A stretch of 64,000 nt of DNA from Excoecaria cochinchinensis (lineage: Eukaryota > Streptophyta > Magnoliopsida > Malpighiales > Euphorbiaceae): contig CANTUQ010000060.1 of NCBI GenBank assembly GCA_947683425.1, positions 1,116,001 to 1,180,000 on the forward strand, read 5' to 3'. The position numbers and the translations under genes were made by a program. How positions within the stretch are numbered: the stretch's first letter is position 1; the number at the start of each line of letters is the position of its first letter. The notes under the pieces are model-generated. The model saw nothing but the letters and a program-made list of their open reading frames with translations, did not search any database and was not told the origin of the DNA. This document shows positions 49,335-63,223 of the stretch, one piece after another.

Positions 49335-52300
49335 TCAGTTGGTTCTTAAACATTCTTTTGGTAATCCATAATCCTTCTTTAGATGACCAAGTTGTCTCCT
49401 CCAAGGATCATTGTGCATTTTGTAGTGCAGAATCTTGTTAAATCAGAAAGCAAAATCAGCACAGTCAATGCCATAACATAAAGCAGGTGTATAAACATAA
49501 CTAACAATGATCGAATGCATATGCCCCTTGGTGCAAAAAGTTAAACAGTTCAAATATTAGCTTCCTCTTTCCCTCCCCTTAATGCATAACAAATTTAGTA
49601 CCATGGGCCTAAAGGATTATCTGCACATCAGAACAGCAAAGTTCAGTTAGCTCTTCAAAGTACCACTACCACCGCAACACAGGCAAACATGTACATGCAG
49701 ATAATTTCTTAAAATCCTTTTACAATACAGTTATTTGGACAAGATTGTGTCCCCAATTCCACAGTGATAACTAAACTACTCAACCGGTACTCCCTAAGCT
49801 AGGGTGACCGAGCTATTCAACAGTTACTGACGTTACATAGTTAATACTCTATCATTACGACTGTTACAGGCATTTATAGTCCTAGCCATTAGTGACATGC
49901 TAGAAGAACACTATATAAAGGGATTAAAACCCTTCAGATAGACTCTCTATACTCTAATCTCTCTCTATATTATTTTCTCTCACTAAATTGACTTGACCTT
50001 CGGAATATTCCTACCGGAAACCCGCCGGATATCTTGTGTTCTCTCAGCAGACTGGACTGTCATCACATACTAATCCACAGCACTGCCCAAATTACTAGGG
50101 ATCCATCCAGAACCATGCCTCTAAAGGTTTCAGTTTACCTCACAGCTCAATAGTTTATCAAGTAATAGAACTTTACTCCCAAAATATGTGAAGTATGTTG
50201 CCGTTTTAAAACATTTGCCAATTGGAGATCTACCAAAGTAGGGGGAAAAAATTAATCAGCGCCAATTTTACTAGCCACCTCTATCCTTGTCCATAGGTTC
50301 TTATTTGTCTATCAATCAATACACACATACGCGCAGAATGTTTGACAAATAATTACTCATATTTAATACCATTCAACCTACTCAAAAAGAGGTAGACATG
50401 TTTCTACACCCATCATCTTTATCCTATAACCATTTCTCAATCTGTAAAAGTTGACACTAATTTGACTGGTTGGCACTAAATGCAAGTGGTTGTCTTATGT
50501 TTTGGGTTCAAGGCTGAGGAGGGAGTGAGGAAGAATTTGATGGATCCTGTCTTTCCTTGTGCCACCCAGCCATGGACCAAAAAGAAATACAAAAAAATAA
50601 CATCAAATGAAGTTCAAATGAACATTCAGCATAGAAAAAAGTGTACCTGCACAAATGTGGTGAAAACATCATCTTCCATCAATTGTGAAAACTCAGCAGC
50701 CCAATCCTCCTCGCGACCAAAAAAGGTATTTTGTCTCTCAGCTTCAAGCAACACTGTATCGCGATATAAGAATCTCTGCCAGATTTTCTGTACATTTGCC
50801 AATTTGAATTCCTTTTCAGTCTTATTGAACATCTGGAAGACACAAGAACGGTTAAACAGTTAATTTTCAGATTACAGCAACCATTTAATGTGCAGATACC
50901 TGAAACCAAGAACAATTACCCGAAGAACCTGTATCAAATTTGGAATTTCATCTTCACGAACTCTAACAGCAAAGCTCTCATAGCTGAGTACATTCTCATA
51001 TGGCAGGAAAATTCCATCCTAACACAGGAAAATGATATTGAATAAATAATAAATCAATAAGTTCCCCTGGTTCAAGTAGCCGTCACTCATTGAGACCATG
51101 GTTGATGCTGTTTTCATGGATTTCGTCATGCTTATCATTATACCATCCTTTCTGGTGAGCATCCGGAGCATGCTTAAGCTCCGTCCAAGAGAACTTTAAC
51201 CAACACAGTGGAGGTTAATTAACATCAGAGAAGATCCACATGCAAAATGCTACCAGGCTCCAGAAAATTCAAAACTTGGGAGAAAAAGAAAAACTAGCTC
51301 TTCCAATATTTAAGAATCATCACTTGAAATGATCTTCAGGAATTTAAACATGACAGTTTCAAAAGTCACTCTTAAAACATGTACTAACATGCTATTCTTG
51401 CACCACAAGCAGGGGTTTTAGCATATACACATATACATCACATATATAAAACAAGCAGGTATATATGTACTAACTATACACTTTCCCATAAACAAAGAAA
51501 ACAGGCTTTTGGCATTGTTAGACTATGCAGAATTAAACTACCTGAATGACCACAGGGATGCATCCTTGCAAAATACTATCTTCCATACGACCACTCCAAC
51601 CGTCTCCAGGCATTACTCCACAGAAAACAGAGCTGGCCAAATCATCATGATAGTTTTCGGAGCGCAATGGGGTCACAATTACATCTTCTGCATGCTGCTT
51701 CCCAAGCTTCCCATCCTTGTTAGGACTCGACCCAAACTCTTCTGCTAGTTTCTGCCTGATTCCCATGCTATAACTGCACGAGTCATCAACAAATTATTAG
51801 ATGGGTACAATATGTGCAATAATTTCAATGCATGATGGTGGCTGTTTGGTAAATGACAAAGACAAGCAGCCAAGACAGCACAATACTAGATGGTCAATGA
51901 ATTTATGCAGCAGTAGATAGTTATTACATGGTCTCAAAAGGCACTAGAAAACATCTTAAAACTGCTGGTTTTTACAGCAAACAAGGGAGAGGATAAGGAA
52001 TATGCATCTGCCTGACCCCATGTTTCTTTTGGTGGTTTATCTACTACTTGGATGGACATCAAAATTTCCTTAAATCTCAAACAGCAACTCAGCTTACTTA
52101 CGTATCTTCTGGCCTTCCATTTGGGTATGCAGGTCCAAGATTTCCATTGAAGTAGAATAACGTCTTCCGCACATCAAGGGGCCTGAAAACCAACCAGTTA
52201 GTATAACCTTTAATATCATGATTTTGAGCTACATAGTTCCAACCATCAAAAGGAAAGGAGAAACATTTTTTTTATTCAAAAAGAAAAAAAAAAAGAAGCA

Positions 52301-55300
52301 GCAGAAGAAGACGATCAGGAGAATTAGAGTGAACAGATGCAATGACCAATAAGAAATGTACCTAGCCCAAAGTTTGCTCTTCAAAGCATTGGCATCAGGG
52401 CGTTTCCAAGCAGGAAGCACAAGATCTTTATCAGGATCAAAGCATGGATGCCTGCCTCTTCTATCAGCAGAAATCTCATTCCAGTTATCACCCCAATAGG
52501 CTGTCGTCGAATGCTTATGCTTTGAATTGGTATTGCCCCAGTGAACCAACATCATGCTATTCCATATCTCCTTCGGGGCATAGCAAGCACCTTCATCCCA
52601 TGAAAAAGACTGCCTTCAAATATAAATGTGGCATGATTAGCATACATGTGAAAATATCTAAGGTGAAAGCACCAGACAATCGGTGCTATCATCATTCATT
52701 TCTCCATAGATGAATAAATGAAACCTCAATTAGATCATACCCAAATATGGTCTCTTCCTGACGAGCGGTTCCAATAAGGATAATGCTCAACAATGTGATC
52801 GTGTGCCTTTTTATAGTATTCCAGGGTGAGAGAACTCCTTAGGCCCCTGTGATCCTGAAAAAAGCAAGTAACAAGCGCATAGCAAAACAGAACGCACAAC
52901 ACTTGAAATCAAAACCCATGTGCATACAATAAATGCAACCACATATATGTTTTAATCAAGGAATATAGATAAACATTATCATATATGTAGTGAAATATGA
53001 AAAGAAGAACCCTAATAAGAATAGGAAAGTAAACTTTGTCATGGATACCAGCAGATGGAACAATAAGCAAATCAGTCTTACTAGAGGAGGAAAAAATAAA
53101 TAAATTTTTCCTTCTGTTGAAAAGCACAATTAAATAGTGCAGCATGCAATTAGAGGTTGGTAGAGTTGAGAGAATACATATCACGATACTACAAAATTGA
53201 CTTGAATTAACCAAAAAAGTTTGAGTCTCAGATTAGAAATAATAGCGATAAGTTAAATGGTCTACCAGACCATTACACAATTCCCAATAGACAAACACAT
53301 GAAACGCAAAAGTCTCAATTTCTTCCTTTTACCCCAAGTAAAGAAAAATTAAAATGGAATTTTATATTCTCAATGCAAGCATGTATAACAGCTATAGAAA
53401 GCATACCTTCATACTTAAGTGAGGAGCATCATCTGCACGTGCTATGATACATGAATCAAGAACAGGAACAAAGAAGAAGTCGGCTTCTTCACCATTTAAT
53501 GTTCGATATGGACTAGCTAAAATACTTTCATACAGTGCCATCTGCAAGAATTCAGCAACAATAAAGTAAATTTTCTGAGAACATTTACATCATTAGAGGA
53601 TTTGGTGGCAATCTCTGTTTAACAAACCTGTGCACCATACAAATGATCAGTCCAATATGTTGCATTCCTGTCATCGTAAATTCTGCTTACACATTCGAAC
53701 TTAAAATGTCGTCCCTGCAGTACGCAATAAGTGAAAAACATGACAATTTTACTCCATAAGGCATGTCGGGTAACAAAAACAATCTACTTTTACCTCAAGA
53801 AGTAGGCTGTTAAACTCAGGCGGCAAATCATAAACATAAATAAGGGGCCTCTTCTTCTTGACTGCAGCATTAAGATTGAAAAGTTTCTGGGTAGTAAGTT
53901 CATTATCAGGAACATCAAGTTGAGCAGGTCTAAGCCATCGAGGCCACTCTCTTACAGATGATAAAATAGATGGGACACTGCAGTCTGTTCCATACCACCC
54001 ATTGTCACACTGAAAAATAACCTCAGCGTATTAGACAACAGCTAGCAACAAACACAAAAATTTCATCCCATGATCATGAATTCTCCGGCAATGATAGTCT
54101 ATCTTAAATTAAATTTAAAATAAATTTGATATAACAAAAGTCTTCTTAACTCAAAGCATATTTTCTGAGAATATATTATTTTTCACAAATATCATCACCA
54201 TCATGGTCTTATTTATGGATTCCACAATTAATTCCTCTAGCCCATGGTTCAAATTGTTACTCATCAAGATGGAAAAGGAACTTGGAAAACAATATCAACA
54301 GACCCAATTTTCAATAACAAAAAAAAAATAAAAATAAAAATTGTTAACAACTTGCCATAGTGAAAGTGCTGGCGTACCTTGCACCAAAAGATTTAAGACC
54401 TTGGAACTTTATACATCAACTAAAATTTGATTGCTATCACTTCATTATTTTCTCCAACTTTTTTTGAAATTGTCTAAACGTAAGTTTGTGGAAACTTTAG
54501 TGGTTCCAATAGAATAGAAACCTTGGGATTCAGTAGTTCATTTAATCAAGTTTCCCAACATGTGCATGAACAATGGAGATGCAATTCACAAATACAACAT
54601 GAAAATTAACTTATTTTACTCCAACTTAGGGTGCGCTGCCAACAAGGGCTAACTTTGAAACCTTTGAATTTGACATGCCAACCTTCCAACAAACAATAAA
54701 TAAGATTATATATAGCCTTCCTATCAACTCAACTTCAATAGTACGACTCTTTCTAACTTCAAGATGACTATGTATTCTTTAATATTCAACGGTACCAATA
54801 TACAAGGTTGTTCCAGTTAAATGAAAAGTTTAGCCACGTATTCTTCAAATCACTAAGTGGATGGATATAATTTGAGGATATCCTCTTAAGAGCTCTCCTA
54901 AATTGGTAACAATGCATAAAAGCCCAGAACAACCCTTCCGTTATGTTTTTTGTGATAAAATGATAGGTTTAATCGGATGAAGTCTAAGTGCCACAATCTT
55001 CTCTAAAATACGACACAGATTTGATGGAAATTTGGTGTCGGTCACATAAAGCCAGTTGAGGCTAAATGAAGATTAAAAAATATAACCAAAAATACATCAG
55101 TAATTTGTACACACATTTCCAATCAACAATAGAGCAAGCAATCAGTAAAATTTATGTGCATCAAAAGGTTGCCCCATCAAGATCCTCAACCATGCCTGTA
55201 TGTCAACAGAATCTATTAGCTCGTGGATGACTAAGTTGGCTTGGCTGGTTTTCAATGAAATTGTATGTCAAGCATTCCTAACTTTAGAGCAGCATCTGAT

Positions 55301-57713
55301 TTCCGTATGAGAAAGTTTGGAAATAAAGTTTAAAGCACATCTAAGTAGCTCAGGAAGCTATTAAGATGTGGTGTGAAAAGTTTATCTTACTACAACAAAG
55401 ATTCTCTCTTTATACTCTAATGAACAATGTACATGACAAAGATAGCATAAGATTATCCAAACAGGAACTGCTATCTCATCAGGCTAAATGAAATCTGAAA
55501 CAGAATTACCACTTCAATCAAAGTTAAAGTGAAATGGATAGGTCAAATATATTCCTCAAGGCCATGCAGTATTATGACAATCAAATACTGAAGAAATGTG
55601 ACTCTGCCAAAATAATAATAGCAATTGTAGCTATAATTTTAAGATTAAAATTAGTCAATAAATAAATGACTTAGTTATTGCAAGGAACTTTTAGCACATG
55701 CCTTGAAATGGAAGAACCATTGTTAGCCACAATTACATGTTTATTATTGCAAGGAACTCTTAGCAAGCATGTTGAAATGGAAATACTGTTGTTAGCCGCT
55801 GTTATGTGTTTATCCTCTTATTGAGTATGAAGCTCTAACCTCTCCAAAATGATTCACCCTTGACACTTCCAGTAAATTTAAATATTTACTAACAGTAGCA
55901 GAAAATAATATTACCTGACAAAATCCACCTCGGCAATGTCCATGTCCAGAGCATTGATTAATACAAGTAGAATTCACAGGCACTTCACAAAACCGCCCTA
56001 AGAGACCATCATATTTGCATTCACATTGCTCTTTGAATTTGACCCTGGAGGCATATGCTTCCTTAGGATCCACATTGCACCAACCTGTTCTGCTTCCATT
56101 TGTTGTAAAAATGTTGTCCAGGTCAGCTTTTGACCAGTCAGTCAACATTGGAGCACCAGGTTCAGAAGGTAAGCTGAAATAGAGATCCAGGAGTCACAAT
56201 TTGAAAGGTTGTGGAGGATAAAAGACAGAAATATAAGTATCTTACATCTATATTGACTCACTTTGCTTGAAATCCACAACCCTCTGCCACAGGACGATGG
56301 GGATATTTTGTGCCTTCTCCACAGAAGCACATTGCCCGTGTTGTGTCACAATGCGCAGGGCAAATGGAGACAACCCACCGTCCATATTGTAGCTCCGGTG
56401 TTCTAGGGTGGTTACACTCTAAGTGCAACCTCTCAGAGCATCCTTCCCCTACTCCATCAGCAACAACAGCATTTATGAGAAGAGAATATTATTCAGAAAA
56501 TGCAGTTCTGTTGTTGCCTAGATTTATTCTCTTGACTGTATCCAGATTAAGTTATACTGAGCCATTGATTATTATTTGATAACTCTGCCCTTTCCTTGCA
56601 GAATAATTAACCAAAAACTTTGCTACTGAATATTGTTTCATCTATTGATTGTCTGGTATCTTAACATGATATAGAGAGAGCAGATAGAAATTTTTGGTTT
56701 TTGTGTTCCACCTTCACAAAGAGGAACTTACAGATCCATACTAATGAGGATAAAAGAACTGTTTTTTTCGGTAAAACCGCAATTAGGATAGTAGCACACT
56801 TCAATGCTTAAGTTCTAAGGATGCTTCCAGTTCATTGAAATATTCAGCTAAAAAGCTGACGGTTGATGGTTTTGATAATATAGATAATCAAATCAACATG
56901 GCAACCAATCATAATTGCTTCATTTTAAAATTTGTCACAAAATAAACCCCACAAGAGAGGGGGAAAGTATAGGAATCAAAAGAACAAAAGAAAAAAAGAA
57001 TTACCACTAAATCCATGGAAGCATCGGCATTTCCCTAATTCATAGTTACAAACGCCTTGGCCACTACAGTCTTCTTTGCAGCTGCTGCCACCTATTATCT
57101 GCCGACAGAACAGTTAATTGCACATAAAATAAAAACTCCATGATTGAAGTTGAAATTTGATTTCAAAATAAATAATCGACGAGGAATTCCTAAATGAAAA
57201 TAAGTTCGTAAAATTAACAAAAATAACCTGACAATGAATTCTCAATTGAGACTCATTTGATGGAACCATCAGTTCATTGTCCATGGTCATGGGCGTATAA
57301 ATAATGAATAGAGAGATAACATCTCACATGTGGAAGCAAAACGAATTAACAAGAGACAATGTGATCATTACCTCCACAATTTTAACTTCCTCAGTAACTG
57401 AGTCACAACCAGAAAGCCACTGTCCAATTTCAGCTTTCCATGGTGCATTACGATAAATCACTGCCCTATGTGAGTCAGCTGGAAATCTCTGATCTAAAGC
57501 TATACTTGGAAAATTATCCCAAACATGTCCTATTCTACCTCCATCCGATTCATTAAAAGGAGCACAGAAGTTCTGAACTTGCCGGGCACTAAAGTAATCA
57601 AAGGAAGGCACCACAGGAAACAGGAACAGATGAACCACAGAAAGCAATGCCACTAGAGAAGTAATTGTAGCTACCAAAGACCATGAGAACTTCCATTTTT
57701 GAAAAGAGAGCAT
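49335..57713 (-). CDS. EXAD: GT47/exostosin glycosyltransferase with EGF-like repeats (ExAD type), 792 aa
   Basis: Fourteen exons, in order 57372-57713, 57005-57098, 56262-56448, 55915-56173, 53794-54009, 53628-53714, 53407-53541, 52741-52854, 52362-52609, 52102-52182, 51542-51773, 50920-51018, 50647-50832 and 49335-49433, join to 792 residues. Residues 11-32 form a signal anchor, so it is a type II Golgi membrane protein. Two EGF-like modules follow (cysteines at about 119-150 and 275-304, with CSGQGVC and CSGHGHC), then a GT47/exostosin domain from RPLIYVYDLPPEF (348) to about 770, including SWDEGACYAP, HSTTAYWGDN and GCIPVVIQDG. Length and layout match Arabidopsis At3g57630, ExAD, which adds the fourth arabinose to hydroxyproline arabinosides of extensins in the cell wall. 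An in-frame ATG ten codons upstream (57743) could be used; I chose 57713 because the family starts near the anchor. The last intron carries an LTR-like insertion. Confidence 0.93.
49765..50065 (+). mobile_element. Solo-LTR-like insertion in the last intron of the ExAD-type gene
   Basis: Starts TGATAACTAA and ends TGTCATCA, similar to the Tat LTR ends. It has a TATA box (CTATATAAAG, 49911-49920), a CT-rich stretch and a 3' part with ACCGGAAACCCGCCGGATAT, resembling the CGGAACACCCGACGG zone of the Tat LTRs. It lies on the opposite strand to the gene. The flanks CACAG and CATAC match at only three of five bases, so the insertion borders are not confirmed. Confidence 0.5.
55677..55813. repeat. 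Two imperfect tandem copies of a 69-bp unit in an intron
   Basis: Units begin at 55677 and 55746 with ATTGCAAGGAACT and share TGAAATGGAA and TTGTTAGCC. They lie within the 1.9 kb intron between exons 4 and 5 of the ExAD-type gene. Confidence 0.85.
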
Positions 57714-59397
57714 TATCTGATAAGCCTTTCCAGCAATAAACATAGAATTATTCCCGCGAGATTATATAAACCAATCTCTATCTCTTTGACCCTGCAAGCT
57801 TTACATATGCACCAAGAAAATGCAAGCTGATTTCAGGACAAGCATTATAATCAAAAATCAAATTCAAAAGTAAAATTAGAATACCAGACACCCCAATTCT
57901 CCTATATTCTAAGCCAAGCTTGAGATAGTCAAACTAAACTAAAAAGAAAGAGAAAACATGAATTACTGTTAAGATGACTGCTGCAATAGTACAGCTACCA
58001 ATTTATCACACTACAAATTAGATAAAAGCAAATAGAAGATCTCAATGAAAATGCAAGAAAAGTTGGAAGAATCTTCTTGAAAATTCTGAATAAAATCCGA
58101 AAAGCATCAAAAACACAAAACCGACAAAAAGAGTCATGGAACAAAATTTACTCAAATTGACTAAATGATGGCATGAAGTTCAATTACTGCAAAAACTGAC
58201 CTTTGATTGGACCCCAGAATATACTTTGTGCAAGTAAAGAACCTAGAAAGTACAAAACAAAACCCGGACGAAAAAATCAAAGATTGAACAAGAGAGACGC
58301 AGAAATAGAGAGAGAAATGAAGAGGGGATGTGAGTTTGCCAAACGCGCAAAAGCTAACATGGAAGATTCCAAATGAACACAGATTAAGTGGTTAATTTTC
58401 AATTTTAAAAAGAAAGATATCCGGAATACAGCAGAGCAAGAGATAGAGGGGCAAATGTCGAAGCCGCCAAGTCTCAGTACAAAGTTTTGAACGAAAACTG
58501 AACATCGTAGTAGCTAGTGGCAGCTTAGCCGTTCTTATTTGGAGGTAGTGATACCATTATTACTATTTTAAACAGTAAAAAAATTCCGAATATTAAAAGT
58601 AAAGTAATGTTTTTAAAGAATAATATTTGCGCATACCGAATTTTACCATTAATTTGTATCTTAATTTTATCAAAATACAAACTTGAAAACCATAAAATAA
58701 CTTTGAATTTATAATAATATGTGTGCCTTAATTCAAAAAAATTAAAATCATAACTTTGTTAATTGGCAAAACTAGAATGACATCTAATCATTAATTAAAG
58801 AACATTATTTATTATATTAATTAATTTTTTTCAATCTTATAAACTTTATTTTATAAAACTTACACTTTGTCATATGCTTACTAAATATTTAACAAAATAA
58901 TATTTATTTTGAAAGTAGAACTTGGTCGGAATGTAAAAATAATATATAGTTCTGCACTATATCATGATCATTCTAATGTTTATTATGAGAATGTCCAATT
59001 TACAATTTTTAATTGCAAATATAAGATATGCGAGATTTATTTATGGTTTTGTTGACTTGGTTAGTCTGGACCGTCTATAATAAATATTTTATAGCTTCGT
59101 TGGCTGAGTAACAATGTCAAATATCTTTAGCTTTGATAGGATCCATAAGAGAATACTTTTCAGATTCAGATCCTATAAAATATTTTTTTTATCGCAAAAT
59201 TCTATATTAATTTAAAACTATTAATGGGACCAACGATATTAGAACCACAAAGTCAACTACCAGCAATGGATTTAATTTTTAAGAGTTTAATTTTCAAAAA
59301 GTATTAATTATATAAAACTTTTGACTTAATTTTGAAACTATACGTTTTAGCATAATCTATTTTTCATTCAAATCAAACCTGACTTAGCTGTGTCGTA
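57714..59397. other. Leader and promoter region of the ExAD-type gene
   Basis: The interval 57744-58520 probably holds the 5' untranslated region, perhaps with an intron, since composition stays gene-like to about 58540. Beyond that it is AT-rich intergenic sequence. No gene is seen. Confidence 0.45.
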
Positions 59398-59405
59398 ATT
59401 TGTAT

Positions 59406-60716
59406 TATGGGTGTTCAAAAATGGTGCAACTCATTCAAACCGTTTAATCCAATCCGTCTAACTCATTTTTTTTATAATTTTAATGAATTATTATAACCCA
59501 TATAATCCATTTTAAAATTTAAAAAATGTTTATATGGGTTATGAGTTATTATATAACCCAACCAACTAACCCATCTAAATGTTGACTCTAATTATTATTT
59601 ATATCAAAATATAATATAAATTTATATCAAAATATTTAACATATTTAAACTCGTATGAATTCACTCCAAATAATGTAAGAAAATTTTTGAAAGTGAAAAT
59701 TAATTTTTGAATCACACAGAAAAATAAGTTATATTATGATTCATACTCAAATCGATGAATATATATATATATATTCATTAATCTTATTATATAATTTAAG
59801 TTTGCCCTACCACACTCCACTAATTATACTATTTTTGTATCAGAATTAAACTCATTCACTTGAAAATGGATTATGTTAGTTTAATGAGCATGTGTTCATG
59901 TAATGGTTTGGTTTTAGTTGACTTAATCTCGCTTAACGGCTACTTATTTGCTTCTTGTGGGCAAATATTTTACTCCTATTTTTATTTATCCACCAAAGTT
60001 TAAATATAAAATACCAAAATAAATAATATTATTTTTGACACTTATTTTTATAAATAATATCTTAACTTTGAGTTTTTTTGAATGTTAAAAATTAATGCTA
60101 CAAGAATTTATCTTTATAATGTACCCACCAATCTCAGACCTGAATACTACTCCAATTATATATATATAAAAAAGTGAATAATAGTTTTTTTTTAATATAG
60201 TAATATATTAAAAATAGCTATTGTGATTTTAACTGCCATGAATCTAATATGCTAACTTCAACTGCCAATATTATTGAATTACAAAAAAAAAAAAAAAAGA
60301 GAATCAATATTTTTATATGGTTATGATTATTAATAATAAATTATTAATTGGTATTTATCAGTGATTATTACCGGCAAATCCAAACATGGGTTTAGTTTAG
60401 TAAAAGTAAAAATTAAAAAGATTTTAGTATTTTACATGTGTAACTTGTACAGTCAAAACAGTAAATATTTTAAAAAATATTTACAAGAATGAAATTAATG
60501 TTTTATACTTAAAAAATATAAATATAGATAATATAAAATTTATATGTTAGAAAATTAACATAACCCATGTAACCCAGTTATAAACCAACCAACCCAATAT
60601 AAAGAATTTAAATTATAACCCAGCTGGATTGGGTTGGGTTCAACTCATTTAAAATTTTAGATGGATTGGATGGAAAACCAATCGTAACCCATCCAACCCA
60701 TCTTTGAATACCCCTA
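59406..60716. mobile_element. Non-autonomous hAT-like element, 1.3 kb
   Basis: The left end TATGGGTGTTCAAAAATGG matches the reverse complement of the right end TAGGGGTATTCAAAGATGG at 16 of 19 bases. Both sides carry the perfect 8-bp duplication ATTTGTAT (59398-59405 and 60717-60724). Subterminal repeats of AACCCA/TGGGTT words occur near both ends (59500-59575 and 60555-60700). The interior is AT-rich and has no transposase. Confidence 0.87.
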
Positions 60717-61205
60717 ATTTGTATAATTTTCAGTTTGTTCCTGTTTTATTTCTCGATCTCAACCCCCATCTTCCCTAATCCTTTATTTGTCCCAATCTTT
60801 TTCAATTTCTACAAATCATACTAGAATTCTGTTATCTGCTTGAAAATCTCCCTTCCTTCTACCAAATTCCTACCTGAAAATCTACTCCTCAGTTTTGGTT
60901 TTGATGAATTCCCAAGCGGTTTTGGATCATTTTTCAATAATTTACAAATCATTTTTCAAAAAAAAAATAAAAAGAAAAATTCAAATCATCTAAATATATC
61001 TCATCATCTGATATTAAACAAAAAAAAAAAAAGAATGCGAAGAGGAAGAAGAAAAAGGAGAGAAGACTGATCTGGATTGGGGCCCAAATGATTTTCTAAT
61101 GCTTGATCATAGCCTAACCCATATGAATCATTATCCAAATCATCTGATTCATTTTACATTTTTAATCTATTATTTCATTTGATAATAAATGAAACATGCT
61201 AGAAT

Positions 61206-61910
61206 TAGGAGTATGCACTGGTCGGGTTTGGGTCAATTCGAACCAAACCCGAATAACCCAAGCTCCAAATTTTTGCTAAAAATCATACCCGAACTAACCT
61301 TAAATTATAGCAGGATTCCGAACCGAAATATCCGAAATTTTTTTGAACTCGACTCTAACTACCTGAACTACTCAAGCTTCAACAAAAATCAACATATCAA
61401 CACAAGCCAACAACCAGATCTGTCCTCAAATTTCATCCAAAAATTTTACAAGTTCAAATCTGCAATTAACCACACACACTAACCAGATTTATCCTGAAAT
61501 CTCATTTTTAAAAAAAAGACCCAATATTAGAATCACAAAGAGAAAGTAGAGAGAGATGGAGCCACCGATCTCAGTAGGAGAAATGGCAAATAGAGAGAGA
61601 GAAAAAAAAGAGAGAGATTCGTGGAAGCAGAGAAAGAGAGGCAGAGAGAGAAGCAGAATAGCGGCGCTCGGCGGCATTCGTTGGAGCAGGAGGAGGAAGG
61701 AGAGGATCGAAGCATGCACGTGCACACAGAGAGAAAGAGAGAGAAGGGGAGGGAGGTGGAGAGAAAGCGGGGGCATGATGAAAAAATAAAAATTCCGTCA
61801 GATTGAATTTTGAAACCCGACCTGATCCAAAATTTTCACAATCTTAACATCTGAACCGAACTTTCGAATCGTGTTATTCGGATTGTTCGGTTTGAGTTTT
61901 GCACACCCTA
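61206..61910. mobile_element. Non-autonomous hAT-like element, 705 bp
   Basis: The left end TAGGAGTATGCAC and the reverse complement of the right end TAGGGTGTGCAAAA are flanked by the perfect 8-bp duplication GCTAGAAT (61198-61205 and 61911-61918). Subterminal GGTCGGGTTTGGGT and CGAACCG/TTCGG words are typical of plant hAT ends. The interior includes a purine-rich GAGAGA block (61540-61760) that yields long chance open frames on both strands. No transposase. Confidence 0.87.
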
Positions 61911-61918
61911 GCTAGAAT

Positions 61919-63223
61919 GAAAAAAGTTGGTTGGGACTCACATTCATTAATGCTGCAAGGGGAACTATGGGAGCTAGTAGGGTAGTTGATATTTAATTGG
62001 AAGTAAGTGCTAAGAAATTGGCAAATTAAAAATCCGATAGGGCATATGCGTGTGCTAAGCCATTAAATTAGGTATAGTTTGTTGACCAACCAACCACAAA
62101 TTTGCATCTAAACACTCTCAAATTAGTCGTCCTTGTGCCATGTTTCTAATTGTTTATTAATTAAGTAAGATTTCAACACCTAATTTGACTCCTAGAAACT
62201 TCCCACCTCCTTTTTCTATATTTTGTTGAAAATACACATAGAAGGAATGGGTACATAAGATTTTTTTATAATTACATTTTTACGGATAGGTAAAGATTGA
62301 ATTCAAATCTTGAACAGTTAGAAATTAGAATAGTAACTAGAATTTTTGCCATTTGCACAGCCGCATGATACAAAAAACAATTACTAAGAAAAATACTTTC
62401 AAAAATTTAAAAAATTTACTTTTGTTCCATTTAATTTGGACTTTTATTTATGGGAGAGTATTTGAATTTAAATTTACCTCATTTAATTTTGATTTTCAAT
62501 CAAAAAATCCTAAATGACTTTCAATAAAATTTGCTTCTTTTGTTATTAAATTCTTACTCAACCCTCATGCTTATATGCACATATAAAGGTTATTAAGAAA
62601 ATTTTGTAATTATAAAATATTTGAACTTAGTGAATTGTAACCATGAAATTATTATGACAGGAAAAATTAAAAATTCAACCAAAAAAGATGCGACGTTAAC
62701 ATGTTTTTTTTTTTTAAATTGCCACATGGACTGCTGCATGCTAGCAGTATAGCAACAACAGCAAAATGTGAGAAAAATAAAGAATGTTTGGTATTACTTC
62801 AGTATTTGTACTTGGAATATATATATTATATATTTGGGGACAACAAATTATGGGATTCCAATCTTGGTAAATCGAAAAATTAACTACATTTTCAACAATT
62901 TAAACTGAATGTAATTTCCAATTGAAATATGTATGTGAGGTCTTAATTTTTAAAATATAAAATAATTTTCTTTTTAATTATGTCAATTCAACATACAGTA
63001 TAAGTATAATTTTGAAGGAATGATTACGATAAATTCCAATATTTAGGACTGAAGTGAAAATAACATGCCATATGTATATTTGCATGTAACATACAATATG
63101 CATTCGGGTCCATACCGGGAGTTATGGATATGGATGTTAGATGTGGGTTTCCTCCACATGGTGTGGGATCCACATAATTTAAAAAAAAAAAAAAGGTGAA
63201 GGTCAAAAAGGGAGGCTTGAATT
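61919..63223. other. AT-rich intergenic sequence
   Basis: About 1.3 kb with no gene, RNA or clear repeat, before the copia-type element. Confidence 0.5.

Noticed and set aside
61489..61806. Overlapping frames on both strands rich in Ser/Leu or Arg/Glu
   Set aside because: They arise from the GAGA-rich interior of a hAT-like element.
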